Of a DNA stretch of 35,737 nt, positions 7,290 through 14,845 are shown in pieces. The first letter of the stretch is position 1. Every line of letters starts with the position of its first letter. The notes below the pieces were generated by a model. The model was not told where the DNA came from. It worked only from the letters and a program-made list of their open reading frames with translations, and did no database searches. Source of the stretch: a virus. Position numbers and translations under genes: made by a program. Location: positions 1-35,737 of the IMG/VR virus record IMGVR_UViG_3300046004_001485. One strand, given 5' to 3'.

Positions 7290-9041
7290 TTAAAAATCTA
7301 ATGTGTTCTCATCATTATAGATGGGAACAATGTTATAATTATACGAATTTAATTTCATAATTGAATCGTTCTCCCAACATAATTGACGTTCAGTCGTGTC
7401 TTTTCCGGTTTTAGTCACAGAATATCTTACTACTTCTTTTGACATCCAATCAGAGAACAATTCTCTTTTTTTGAACTCACCTTTAATCTGTAAGGTATCA
7501 AACAAACCCTCATAATGATAAATTTTATTATCCAATTTGATTAATGCGTCATCCCAACTTTCATCCAATCTATCATTACGTTTACCCAAAGTTTGATATC
7601 TTTCTAAATCAAACGTATTATGTAGTGAAGGTAAAGTAATACGATACTCAATTGACGCTCTCTCTTCATTATCACCCTCACCTCGTCTCATAGATATCAA
7701 TAAGGAATCAATTCTTTTAACATATGTCTTAACACAATTAGATTGGAATGACGACTCGTTGTTGTATCGTTTAGATGTTGTTAACACCTCCGGATAGTAT
7801 GGACCATCTTTAGTTAAAATAACCTCATTCACTTTATCTACAAACTCTTGGTTATAAATTCTAGTAAAGTCACCATTGGTGTAATGGTTGTATTTCTCCG
7901 ACCAGTCATAATGCTCTTGAACAAACTCATCGTGAGTTCTTGATGTCCATTTAACTGTCTCCATTTGGTCTAACAAACGATAAAATCTAAAGTGGTCTTC
8001 AATCACATTATGGTTAATCAATCCTTTTTGAAATAATTTAAATATCTCAAAGAAATTGGAGAATTCTTTTTTTGTCAACAACCCTTTTCCAATATTATTA
8101 TGAAATGTACTTTGTTTATTATGCTCCAATAATAATTGAACAAACTCATCAGGTTGATTTAAAATAAACTTATCACCAAATATTGAACAAGCATTGGTAA
8201 AATTATTCACACCCTCAAATGATTTAACATTATGTAACACTCTCTTAACCTTATCCCCCTTTAAGTTATGAACCCTCATTAAAGCATCAATATACTTATA
8301 CTCACACTTCACCAAATCTTTCTTCTTTGGTTGGGGATAGGCATTCATAAGCTCAAACCAATTGTTTGGGGTTTTAATTCCTTGAGCATCCAAATATCTT
8401 TTATAGATTCTTTGTTCAGGAAGTAAGTCAGCATATAGTTCAGTTCCGGGAATGGCATTAACAAAGGTTGAGATTACCTGATTGATTATGGTTGGAATAT
8501 CAACTTTATCTTTATCCACTATTGAGTTAAACGAATCTCTCAAATATCGTCTCATATTATTGATGGGGTCATTATTAAAAAGGACTCTTCTAATTTTTTT
8601 ACGACATTTTCTTTTCAAATGGTAGTTGTCTAATGAACCGGTATATAACGCATTTGTTTTATAGTTGAATGTGATGAACTTACAATTAGTTCTTAATTTA
8701 AACCATTTACCGGCAACACGTCTTGTTTTACTATAATTGAATATCTTGAAGGAAACTTTATCATTCTCTTTAGTCACACAGATAATCACTCTATTCAAAT
8801 ATAATGAAGCAAGTGGATTCCCGTAATGTTCTACAAATTTTTCTTCTGTATCATAATCCGCATTAAAAGTATAGTCACCCCAAGGCGTATAACTTGTATG
8901 TCTACCAGAACTTAAACTAGTTTCAATTGTTCCCCAAAAATCATCTTCCACCTCTTTTTTAAGAGGTCTAATAGGATTGGTATCCAAGTATTCCGAGACT
9001 TGATATTTCTTTACGGTATAGTTAAATAATTCTTCTTTCAT
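7290..9041 (-). CDS. PcfJ-like domain protein
   Basis: A 583-aa protein. The C-terminal part carries a PcfJ-type pattern: SFQSNCVKTYVKRI from about residue 431, then LLISMRR, then ASIEYRI and RYQTLGKRNDRL. These match the (S)xxxHC-or-NCVxxY, IxxLR, TxEI/SIEY and QxxGxxN order of PcfJ proteins, first seen on the enterococcal plasmid pCF10 and common in phages. Molecular function is not established. The N-terminal two-thirds is basic (KRKCRKKIRR near residue 120) with no known domain. ATG at 9041 is taken as the start: the longer frame begins with TTG at 9062, which lies in the promoter's -7 box. Confidence 0.7.
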   Translation of the reverse strand: MKEELFNYTVKKYQVSEYLDTNPIRPLKKEVEDDFWGTIETSLSSGRHTSYTPWGDYTFNADYDTEEKFVEHYGNPLASLYLNRVIICVTKENDKVSFKIFNYSKTRRVAGKWFKLRTNCKFITFNYKTNALYTGSLDNYHLKRKCRKKIRRVLFNNDPINNMRRYLRDSFNSIVDKDKVDIPTIINQVISTFVNAIPGTELYADLLPEQRIYKRYLDAQGIKTPNNWFELMNAYPQPKKKDLVKCEYKYIDALMRVHNLKGDKVKRVLHNVKSFEGVNNFTNACSIFGDKFILNQPDEFVQLLLEHNKQSTFHNNIGKGLLTKKEFSNFFEIFKLFQKGLINHNVIEDHFRFYRLLDQMETVKWTSRTHDEFVQEHYDWSEKYNHYTNGDFTRIYNQEFVDKVNEVILTKDGPYYPEVLTTSKRYNNESSFQSNCVKTYVKRIDSLLISMRRGEGDNEERASIEYRITLPSLHNTFDLERYQTLGKRNDRLDESWDDALIKLDNKIYHYEGLFDTLQIKGEFKKRELFSDWMSKEVVRYSVTKTGKDTTERQLCWENDSIMKLNSYNYNIVPIYNDENTLDF

Positions 9042-9059
9042 CAGGTTTATTTTGAACCA

Positions 9060-9091
9060 CAAAAGTAAGACATTAAATTTAAATATACAAA
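9060..9091 (-). promoter_or_regulatory. Bacteroidota-type promoter of the PcfJ/thioredoxin operon
   Basis: On the minus strand TTTG (9088-9091), 20 nt, then TACTTTTG (9060-9067) match the -33/-7 elements recognised by the Bacteroidota primary sigma factor. The predicted start of transcription is about 14-16 nt before the ATG at 9041. It fixes the translation start of the 583-aa gene. Confidence 0.7.
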
Positions 9092-9382
9092 TTAATTAAG
9101 AGAAAAGTGAGCGAATTTTGTGTGATAAATTATGGACTTAATCTTATCCATATCAACCTCATCGTTCTGAGATTGTTTAAGAGCTACAACTATAGATATG
9201 ATTTGTTTTTGAGTTAAGGAAACATCCTCACCATTATCAATATTATTTAAAGATTGTTGTTTTACTCTGTCGTAGAAGTCATCCTTTAAAACATCCCCAA
9301 TTAACTCAAGTAAGTCATTGGGGTTGTTGTTAAAGAAAGTTATAAATTGATTAATGTAGATTTCAACGTCAACATTTTTCAT
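9092..9382 (-). CDS. Small acidic hypothetical protein
   Basis: A 96-aa mainly helical protein: YINQFITFFNNNPNDLLELIGDVL, then FYDRVKQQSLNNIDNGEDVSLTQKQIISIVVAL. No recognised family. It follows the LRR gene by 23 nt with no terminator and is probably co-transcribed with it. The -33 element of the next operon's promoter begins one base past its stop. Function unknown. Confidence 0.65.
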   Translation of the reverse strand: MKNVDVEIYINQFITFFNNNPNDLLELIGDVLKDDFYDRVKQQSLNNIDNGEDVSLTQKQIISIVVALKQSQNDEVDMDKIKSIIYHTKFAHFSLN

Positions 9383-9405
9383 TTGTTTGTTTTTAAGTAT
9401 TAGTA

Positions 9406-10782
9406 TTAATTAAAATAATAGAACCCCATTCCTTCATCTGTCAATCGTTCTTTTAATTTCTCAGGAATTTGAACATTTGCATTACTATCTTTTAGATTAA
9501 TAAACGCCAATTCAGGTAAAGTTATTAAACATTCAGGTAACGATTTTAATTGTTTGTTATTCGGTAACGCTAAGAAATTTAATAATTTTAAATTACAAAT
9601 AGAATCAGGAATACTTCTACAAATCTTCTCTAATTTTAACGCTTCTAAGTTTTTAAATCTTCCAATTGATTCCGGAACATCCAACGCAATATCCTCGTTT
9701 GATTTATTACTAATCAACAATCTTTCAATTGTATCCGGTAAACTATCAAATAATTCGTCAAAACCATATAAAGCAATGAACTTACCAGCCGCATTATCAG
9801 GATATGCAATATCAACAACATTACCTGAACCACCTTTAACCAACCCTTTAGCAAACTCAGGTTTAAAGAAATCCTTAAGTTCTGACATAGGACCATTTAA
9901 GTATTCAACCAAATTAATTTGTCTATCAGCTCTATCCATATATTGATTAGATGGGAAATGGAATTGGTATCTTTCTTTTGGTAAACCAGTTTTTGAACCA
10001 ACTTCACCTTTATCATCATTAGGAAATATAACATACAATGGACCATCTTTGATGTATCCGTTGAAATATGTTAATCCAGGTGATGATGTACACCATCTTG
10101 TTTCACCTAAATCATATTCGTGGAACCCTCCGTAGTAAACAGCGGCATCTTTTCCAACCTCACCTTTATCAGAAATTCTAATCATAGTCCAATTTGGACC
10201 TTCCCAAACAATTTCACCACCTGCGTGATTAAAACCTTCTCGAGTCTTTTTAGCAACTTTCTTTTCTAATTCTTTTTGTTTTTTCTCCGGCATTACGAAC
10301 TCATCCAATAATTTGAATAACTCAGCGGCGGTTATTTTGTTAATATCTCTTGCCTCTTGAGGTAAGTATTGTTTAACTTTCTCGTATTTTACTAAGTCAG
10401 TTGTTACTTTATATAAATCCTCCAAGAATAATCTTCTATACTCTTGAGCGGCTTTTTTATATTCAGGTGTTCCCGGTTCTAAACCAGCCTTCTCATCGGT
10501 AAATACCGGTTTTATGAAGTTTTTAAGTAACCATTGAGAGTATTTACCAACTTTTACTTTTTCCATATCTTCTAAAGAAATCGTATCAATATCCATTCCT
10601 TCAGGAACGATTGTAGTTGGGTCTGCAAGTATAATAGCCTTTAATGTTTCAAAATCCATCGCACCTTTAGGTTTTTCACCAGGTTTTCTTGGCTTATCAG
10701 AAGGTTTCACCAATTTGTCATATAAGACTTGGAAACGCGATTGTTCCGTAATTAAAGTTGATAGTGTGTTAGTTAGTCTCAT
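9406..10782 (-). CDS. WCTSS-domain protein with C-terminal leucine-rich repeats
   Basis: A 458-aa protein. Residues 1-14 are a short leader, LSTLITE-Q, matching the (I/L/V)-x-E-Q motif. About 15-170 is helical and charged. About 185-310 has a conserved-looking core: GGFHEYDLGETRWCTSSPG, GPLYVIFPND and KERYQFHFPSNQYMDR. About 340-455 holds leucine-rich repeats (IGRFKNLEALKLE, SICNLKLLNFLALPN, LKSLPECLITLPELAFINL). I recall the WCTSS/HFPSNQ core from other phage proteins but know no function. LRRs suggest protein binding. It is preceded by both promoter types, so it may be transcribed early and late. Confidence 0.7.
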   Translation of the reverse strand: MRLTNTLSTLITEQSRFQVLYDKLVKPSDKPRKPGEKPKGAMDFETLKAIILADPTTIVPEGMDIDTISLEDMEKVKVGKYSQWLLKNFIKPVFTDEKAGLEPGTPEYKKAAQEYRRLFLEDLYKVTTDLVKYEKVKQYLPQEARDINKITAAELFKLLDEFVMPEKKQKELEKKVAKKTREGFNHAGGEIVWEGPNWTMIRISDKGEVGKDAAVYYGGFHEYDLGETRWCTSSPGLTYFNGYIKDGPLYVIFPNDDKGEVGSKTGLPKERYQFHFPSNQYMDRADRQINLVEYLNGPMSELKDFFKPEFAKGLVKGGSGNVVDIAYPDNAAGKFIALYGFDELFDSLPDTIERLLISNKSNEDIALDVPESIGRFKNLEALKLEKICRSIPDSICNLKLLNFLALPNNKQLKSLPECLITLPELAFINLKDSNANVQIPEKLKERLTDEGMGFYYFN

Positions 10783-10796
10783 TTTAATCGTTTTTA

Positions 10797-10805
10797 TTAT
10801 AAATA
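10797..10805 (-). promoter_or_regulatory. Candidate late promoter box TATTTATAA
   Basis: Minus-strand TATTTATAA, 14 nt before the ATG at 10782, the same distance as at 1180-1188. Confidence 0.45.
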
Positions 10806-10857
10806 TTTGATTTTTGTAAATAATTCGCTAAAATCGGTTTACTTTTGTTTAACGGGA

Positions 10858-10888
10858 CAAAGATAACATATTTTTTTTACTATCCAAA
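10858..10888 (-). promoter_or_regulatory. Bacteroidota-type promoter upstream of LRR gene
   Basis: On the minus strand TTTG (10885-10888), 19 nt, then TATCTTTG (10858-10865). It gives a leader of about 70 nt before the ATG at 10782 and begins directly at the end of the Dam-type gene. Confidence 0.55.
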
Positions 10889-11737
10889 CTATTTTTGGTA
10901 ATTCATAATTAGAAGTTCTTCCCCCATATTCTGAGATTTACCTTTCTTCGCAGCAGCCGCCTTAGCAAATTCTTTCTTCTCCCATACATACTGAAGTGGT
11001 GGAAACCAAGTGTGTAATTGAGGAAAATCATAATAAGATAACGAGAACTTCCCTTGAATCCCTTTTAGACAATCCGCCAATCTCTCGTGGTCTTTACTAT
11101 CAAAGTCGTGGTTGTTGTAATAGTTCTCTGTCTTCCAATATGGGGGGTCAGCATAAACATAAGTAGATGGTCCATCATACTTTTGAATAACATCTTGGAA
11201 GTCTAAATTTTCAACTTTAGCAATCTTTAAGAAATGTTCTACCCAATCCGGTTTAGATAACTTATCTCTGAAGGTAAGATACTTTGATTTATACTTCCCT
11301 TTCAAGTCTATAAATGAACTTGTCTCCGGTTTAGACCCCGAGAATACCTGAGCCAAAACATAAGCGTATTTAGCCGCAACTACATAATCGTAAGCTTGTA
11401 CGCTGAAATTGGTTTCAAATATTTCAGCTTGGAACCTGATGAATTGTTCTTTATAGATGTCCGGTGTTGGGAACTCATCTCTTTGTTGACAAGGAATTGA
11501 GTTAACAACCTCCAACAATCTCTCAGGATTCTGAAGACATTGAAATAGATTATAGTTAAGTGGATTAAAGTCGTTATAAACAACTTCTTTTAAGTTTGGG
11601 TATTTGGTTAGGTCCATATTAAAGAATACCCAAAACATACCTGAAAATGGTTCTACGTATGTTTCTATGTCTTGAGGTATGAATGGTACAATCCATTTAC
11701 CTATTTTAGATTTACCCCCGATGTATGATAATGCCAT
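10889..11737 (-). CDS. Dam-type DNA adenine N6-methyltransferase (D12 class)
   Basis: A 282-aa alpha-class methyltransferase. The SAM-binding region is at the N-terminus, SYIGGKSKIGKWI (residues 4-16), then YVEPFSGMF (27-35), and the catalytic motif DPPYW is at 197-201. VVYNDFNP at about 52-59 is the usual acidic motif after motif I. Order and length match D12-class enzymes such as T4 Dam, which methylate adenine (often in GATC; the target here is not deducible). With the beta-class enzyme at 1209 this phage carries two methylases and no visible restriction partner, consistent with protection of its DNA. Confidence 0.9.
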   Translation of the reverse strand: MALSYIGGKSKIGKWIVPFIPQDIETYVEPFSGMFWVFFNMDLTKYPNLKEVVYNDFNPLNYNLFQCLQNPERLLEVVNSIPCQQRDEFPTPDIYKEQFIRFQAEIFETNFSVQAYDYVVAAKYAYVLAQVFSGSKPETSSFIDLKGKYKSKYLTFRDKLSKPDWVEHFLKIAKVENLDFQDVIQKYDGPSTYVYADPPYWKTENYYNNHDFDSKDHERLADCLKGIQGKFSLSYYDFPQLHTWFPPLQYVWEKKEFAKAAAAKKGKSQNMGEELLIMNYQK

Positions 11738-11808
11738 AATTTACTTTTTTTAAAGTATAAGAAATAAAAAGTAAAAAAGCAAGTTTCTCTTTTAATTTTT
11801 TTTTACTA

Positions 11809-11817
11809 TATTTATTT
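11809..11817 (+). promoter_or_regulatory. Candidate late promoter box TATTTATTT
   Basis: Plus-strand box 13 nt before ATG at 11831, within the divergent gap to the Dam-type gene. The plus gene is isolated and needs its own promoter, which supports function. Confidence 0.45.
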
Positions 11818-11830
11818 AAAATATATTAAT

Positions 11831-12034
11831 ATGGAAACAGTTGAAGGACAAATTATCGAAGAAAAGGACATTATTTATGCAACCCCTGAACAACCTAAAA
11901 AAGAATGTAAATCTTGTAAACGTAAAACATTATCAAAAACACATTGGACGATGGTAATATCATCGGTTTATTTACTATTCGCTTCAATATACGGAACGAT
12001 TAAATTAATTGAAAAATTAATGAGTCTGTTTTAA
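11831..12034 (+). CDS. Small single-span membrane protein with CxxC
   Basis: A 67-aa protein. Residues 1-33 are acidic to basic and cytoplasmic-looking with ECKSCKRK (CxxC). Residues about 38-60 form one hydrophobic segment (WTMVISSVYLLFASIYGTI). No signal peptide. It is a lone plus gene between minus genes, with its own promoter-like box and a downstream hairpin inside dnaJ. Its TAA overlaps dnaJ's TAA in the shared TTAA. Function unknown; membrane anchoring of a metal- or disulfide-bearing tail is inference. Confidence 0.7.
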   Translation: METVEGQIIEEKDIIYATPEQPKKECKSCKRKTLSKTHWTMVISSVYLLFASIYGTIKLIEKLMSLF

Positions 12035-12948
12035 TTACGTTTAAATTTAACATGTAACTTAACAAATAGGTCACCTGTATTATGAAACCCTTTAGATTTT
12101 ACTCTAAGGGGTTTTTCTGTATCAAACTCTTCAGGTAATTTTATTGACATAACACCTTTAGGGTGTTTAACATCTAACTTTTCATTTCTCAATGAATTCA
12201 AATCAAAATAAGCATTATAAATTAAATCATCCCCTGATTTCTCAAAATTATCTTCCGGAGTAACTTTAACTCTAATAACTAAATTACCATAAACACCATT
12301 GACGTAATCACCTTTACCTTGTAATTTTAAAAATTGACCCTCATCAATACCATGTGGAAGTTTAATAGTTATTGTCTCAGATTTAGTTGATGTTGTTTCA
12401 CCATTACATGAACCACACACTGTCTTATATGAAAATCCTTTACCCGCACAAGAATTACAAGTTTGTCTTATAAGTTGGACAAATAATCCTGAACCAACTC
12501 TTTGAGTAATAGACCCATCTCCACCACATACACTACAATTTATTCTTTCCCCACCATTACCATTACACGGTTCACACTTATGTTTTCTATTATATGTAAA
12601 ACCTTTTTCTGAACCGTTATATGATTGTAAAACCCCAACATTAACTTCAATAATTTTATCTGGAGCCGACCTTCTTCTTTGTTGGTGAAAATGATTTTGA
12701 AACATATCTTCAAAGGGGTTGAATCCTCCTCCTCCCATATTAGAAAAAGGGTTATTCTTTTGACTATCATATTGTCTTCGTTTAGTATCGTCACCTATCG
12801 TATCATACGCCTCCGATATTTTTTTAAACGTATCTTCGTTACCACCTTTATCAGGATGGTGTTCAACCGCTAATTTACGATATGCTTTTTTAATCTCATC
12901 TTGAGTTGCGTTTTCATTTACACCTAGTGTTTGATAAAAATTCTCCAT
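12031..12948 (-). CDS. dnaJ: DnaJ (Hsp40) co-chaperone
   Basis: A 305-aa complete type I DnaJ. The J domain is residues 1-65 with HPD at 31-33. A Gly/Phe-rich linker follows at about 70-90. Four zinc-binding repeats are C125-C128, C138-C141, C164-C167 and C178-C181, with the substrate-binding C-terminal beta domains after. It stimulates the ATPase of DnaK; no phage DnaK is seen in this window, so it would work with the host's. It is shorter than bacterial DnaJ (about 375), mainly in linker and C-terminus. It may assist capsid or tail folding or replication complex remodelling, as host DnaJ does for lambda. Confidence 0.93.
   Translation of the reverse strand: MENFYQTLGVNENATQDEIKKAYRKLAVEHHPDKGGNEDTFKKISEAYDTIGDDTKRRQYDSQKNNPFSNMGGGGFNPFEDMFQNHFHQQRRRSAPDKIIEVNVGVLQSYNGSEKGFTYNRKHKCEPCNGNGGERINCSVCGGDGSITQRVGSGLFVQLIRQTCNSCAGKGFSYKTVCGSCNGETTSTKSETITIKLPHGIDEGQFLKLQGKGDYVNGVYGNLVIRVKVTPEDNFEKSGDDLIYNAYFDLNSLRNEKLDVKHPKGVMSIKLPEEFDTEKPLRVKSKGFHNTGDLFVKLHVKFKRN
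12085..12116 (+). terminator. Plus-strand terminator embedded in the 3' end of dnaJ
   Basis: On the plus strand AAACCCTTTAGA, 6-nt loop, TCTAAGGGGTTT make a 12-bp stem with a single T-G wobble (12085-12114), then TTTTT through 12116. It is 50 nt after the stop of the plus gene 11831-12034 and lies antisense to dnaJ. The minus side has no comparable T-run. Confidence 0.55.
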
Positions 12949-12981
12949 ACTTATTTACTTATATTTAATATAAAACTAACT

Positions 12982-12990
12982 TATTTATTA
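12982..12990 (+). promoter_or_regulatory. Candidate late promoter box TATTTATTA
   Basis: Plus-strand box 13 nt before ATG at 13004, in the divergent gap between dnaJ and the 13004 gene. Confidence 0.4.
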
Positions 12991-13003
12991 TTATATATCC
13001 AAC

Positions 13004-13645
13004 ATGAACTATCAGATAGTATTATTCAAAAATAAAACAAAAAAGAAAATAATCAATAAATTTAAGACTCATAAAAAGGCAAATAATTATTTTGAATCTT
13101 TAATAAATGTTAGTGATTCAGTTATTTTTGATAAAAAATATGAAAATGGTGTTGAATGTAGTTATGAGTTAGCGTTAATTGAAAAAACTTCCGGTACTTT
13201 TTTACCAATATTTTTAAAAGATGAATTTGGAAGAAAGGTTAAAGTAAGTTTAGATGATGAAGATTTCACTATTTTAAAAATAATGAAATATAGAATTGAG
13301 GAATCATTTTTAGATTATTCTAAAAATCAAAAAATAACTTTAAGTGAATTATTAAAAACTTACTTAAAACAAGATGGTCTTAAACTTATATCTAAATTGA
13401 ACAATAAAATAATTATTCAAAATGACGATAAATTTAATTTGTTAACTTTTAAAAATGGTGATGATAGTATGAGATTCATTGATAACTTATCAAGTCATTT
13501 TATAAATGAAAAAAGATATGACTGTATGTTTGTAAAAGATTACACAACATCACAAAGAAAGTACCTATACGATTTATTAGTTGAAAATGGTTTTTCTAAA
13601 AATTATTTAATTAGACATTCTACAACTCATCTAATAAAAACATAA
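13004..13645 (+). CDS. Hypothetical 213-aa protein
   Basis: A lysine-rich protein with no firm family. It begins with a beta strand and basic helix (YQIVLFKNKTKKKIINKFKTHKKANNYFESL), then CSYELALIEK, a two-strand segment GTFLPIFLKDEFGRKVKV, and a C-terminal helix pair ending in a basic tail. The layout suggests a soluble, DNA- or protein-binding protein, and similar phage proteins exist as far as I recall. It is an isolated plus gene whose 3' end overlaps a convergent minus gene by 26 nt. Function unknown. Confidence 0.65.
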   Translation: MNYQIVLFKNKTKKKIINKFKTHKKANNYFESLINVSDSVIFDKKYENGVECSYELALIEKTSGTFLPIFLKDEFGRKVKVSLDDEDFTILKIMKYRIEESFLDYSKNQKITLSELLKTYLKQDGLKLISKLNNKIIIQNDDKFNLLTFKNGDDSMRFIDNLSSHFINEKRYDCMFVKDYTTSQRKYLYDLLVENGFSKNYLIRHSTTHLIKT

Positions 13646-13847
13646 ATTCATTACCCGATATTTCAATCTTAAATTGTTTATGTGAATGGTCAATTTCTCT
13701 AAAATTTTCTTGGACTTTTTTAAAGTCAACTTTTTTTAATTCAAACGCTATCGCAGTTTTTCCATCAGGAAATAATTCATCAACCGCATCCGCAATCATC
13801 GCCAATTTTTCAATTATCCCATCAATACTTTTTTGATTCTCTGCCAT
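13620..13847 (-). CDS. Small hypothetical protein
   Basis: A 75-aa acidic protein. A helical N-terminus (SIDGIIEKLAMIADAVDELF) precedes a beta hairpin-like half (KTAIAFELKKVDFKKVQENF, FKIEISGNEFMFLLDEL). It is the last gene of a run of overlapping minus genes, and it overlaps the previous gene by 34 nt and the convergent plus gene by 26 nt. Unknown function. Confidence 0.6.
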   Translation of the reverse strand: MAENQKSIDGIIEKLAMIADAVDELFPDGKTAIAFELKKVDFKKVQENFREIDHSHKQFKIEISGNEFMFLLDEL

Positions 13848-13999
13848 AATGTTAATTTCTTTGGTGGTTTCGGAAGAATATCTTCTCTTTTTATTTTTTT
13901 AATATTTTCAATTAATCTTGATTTTTCTTGGTCAAGGACAATTTTATCTTTTATTATCTCATTCTGTAACCACTCTAGTTGTTGTAAGTTCTTCTTCAT
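13814..13999 (-). CDS. Small coiled-coil protein with amphipathic C-terminal helix
   Basis: 61 residues from ATG at 13999; the longer version beginning at 14008 would use TTG. Residues 1-40 are a charged coiled coil (QQLEWLQNEIIKDKIVLD). The C-terminus PKPPKKLTLWQRIKKVLMG is a proline hinge followed by a short basic amphipathic helix, a layout that could bind a membrane face. It overlaps the genes on both sides. Function unknown. Confidence 0.6.
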   Translation of the reverse strand: MKKNLQQLEWLQNEIIKDKIVLDQEKSRLIENIKKIKREDILPKPPKKLTLWQRIKKVLMG

Positions 14000-14396
14000 T
14001 ATCGTCAAGTTTTAATTTAGTTAATTGTTTGGATTTTAAATCAAATTTTAAATTTTGTAAACTTTGTAAATTTTGTTTTTCAAAAATAGTTTTTAACTCA
14101 TCAACTTTGTCTTGGAATAATTTATCTTTTTCTTCTCTCTCAAGATTATACTTAATAATGTTTTGTAAATTTTCAGTTACTTGTTCAACATCATTTTCAT
14201 TTATTTCAGCAACAAATGAAAAAGTACGATTACCAGGTATTTTATTTTCCTGTTCCATTACTTTATCTTCTTGAACATATTTTTTAGGTAGTTTCCACGA
14301 TATCGGAAAACTAATATCAAATGACAAATATTTTTCAATCTTTCTTACTGATTGAATGTACGGTAATAATTCCGAAAATTCTTTATACAAACTCAT
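13959..14396 (-). CDS. Hypothetical 145-aa protein
   Basis: Mixed N-terminal half with FDISFPISWKLPKKYVQED and TFSFVAEINENDVEQVTENL, then a charged coiled coil from about residue 80 and a KLDDNEEELTTTRVV tail. No known motif. It starts 2 nt after the previous stop and overlaps the next gene by 41 nt. It reads like a small structural or regulatory protein; function unknown. Confidence 0.65.
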   Translation of the reverse strand: MSLYKEFSELLPYIQSVRKIEKYLSFDISFPISWKLPKKYVQEDKVMEQENKIPGNRTFSFVAEINENDVEQVTENLQNIIKYNLEREEKDKLFQDKVDELKTIFEKQNLQSLQNLKFDLKSKQLTKLKLDDNEEELTTTRVVTE

Positions 14397-14398
14397 AA

Positions 14399-14587
14399 TT
14401 AATTTTTAATAATATAGGTTAAACAATACGATATTGCTAATCCAAGATAAATAAGTTCCCCTTTATTCCATAAGAATCTCTTTGGTGGGTTTGAGAACAG
14501 GGAACTTACTAATCTAGCAACTGTTCTAAAAACAGTTAAAACTGAAAAGACAAATACAAATAAAAAAAATGTATCAATACTATCCAT
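14399..14587 (-). CDS. Small membrane protein, two predicted spans
   Basis: A 62-aa protein with hydrophobic segments at about 5-25 (DTFFLFVFVFSVLTVFRTVA) and 43-60 (LIYLGLAISYCLTYIIKN), joined by a basic loop (NPPKRFLWNKGE). The start shares one base with the stop of the Hc1-like gene (TAATG). Two spans with a short loop is compatible with a pinholin or antiholin but also with many unrelated small proteins. Confidence 0.6.
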   Translation of the reverse strand: MDSIDTFFLFVFVFSVLTVFRTVARLVSSLFSNPPKRFLWNKGELIYLGLAISYCLTYIIKN

Positions 14588-14763
14588 TACTCTTCTTTTT
14601 TTCTTTCAGATAAAATCTCTTTTCTCAAGCCGTCTAATAATTTTTTCAAATCTTGTGCCGATTTTCTTGCTCTAGTTCCCGCACTTTTATTACCTCCAAA
14701 AAATTTTGAAGTATCAACTGATAACTCTTCTGTTAAAGATTTAATTTGTTCTAATGTTTCCAT
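14587..14763 (-). CDS. Hc1-like histone H1 family DNA-binding protein
   Basis: A 58-aa protein from ATG at 14763. KFFGGNKSAGTRARKSAQDL at residues 20-39 closely follows the Hc1 core, FYxKGNKxAGTRxRKxxQxL, and is followed by LDGLRKEILSERKKEE. Histone H1-like Hc1 proteins of Chlamydia and Bacteroidota condense DNA. The match covers nearly the full length of the Bacteroidota type (about 58-60 aa). In a phage it could compact the injected or packaged genome or displace host nucleoid proteins. It is the first gene of a short coupled cluster and its stop overlaps the next ATG. Confidence 0.82.
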   Translation of the reverse strand: METLEQIKSLTEELSVDTSKFFGGNKSAGTRARKSAQDLKKLLDGLRKEILSERKKEE

Positions 14764-14845
14764 TTCAAATTGTGTTAATTAATTTATTTTTAATACTTAT
14801 AAAGTAATTTTTTTAATCATATAGTAAAGACTATAAAGGATTTTT

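Noticed and set aside
9042-9062. Seven extra N-terminal residues of the PcfJ-like protein (TTG start at 9062)
   Set aside because: TTG at 9062 is part of the -7 promoter box TACTTTTG, and ATG at 9041 lies at a suitable distance after it.
10811-10847. Plus-strand promoter TTTG ... TACTTTTG
   Set aside because: Spacing is 23 nt, and no plus gene follows; likely chance in AT-rich DNA.
10884-10898. Stop-in-loop terminator at the end of the Dam-type gene
   Set aside because: A 5-bp stem with TAG in the loop exists, but the sequence after it on the minus strand is A-rich, with no T-run.
14000-14008. Start of the 61-aa coiled-coil gene at 14008
   Set aside because: It would be TTG; ATG at 13999 is present three codons later.
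14780-14845. Terminator in the 82-nt gap after the 155-aa gene
   Set aside because: Only a 6-bp AT-rich stem (TATAGT/ACTATA), followed by A rather than T on the minus strand.
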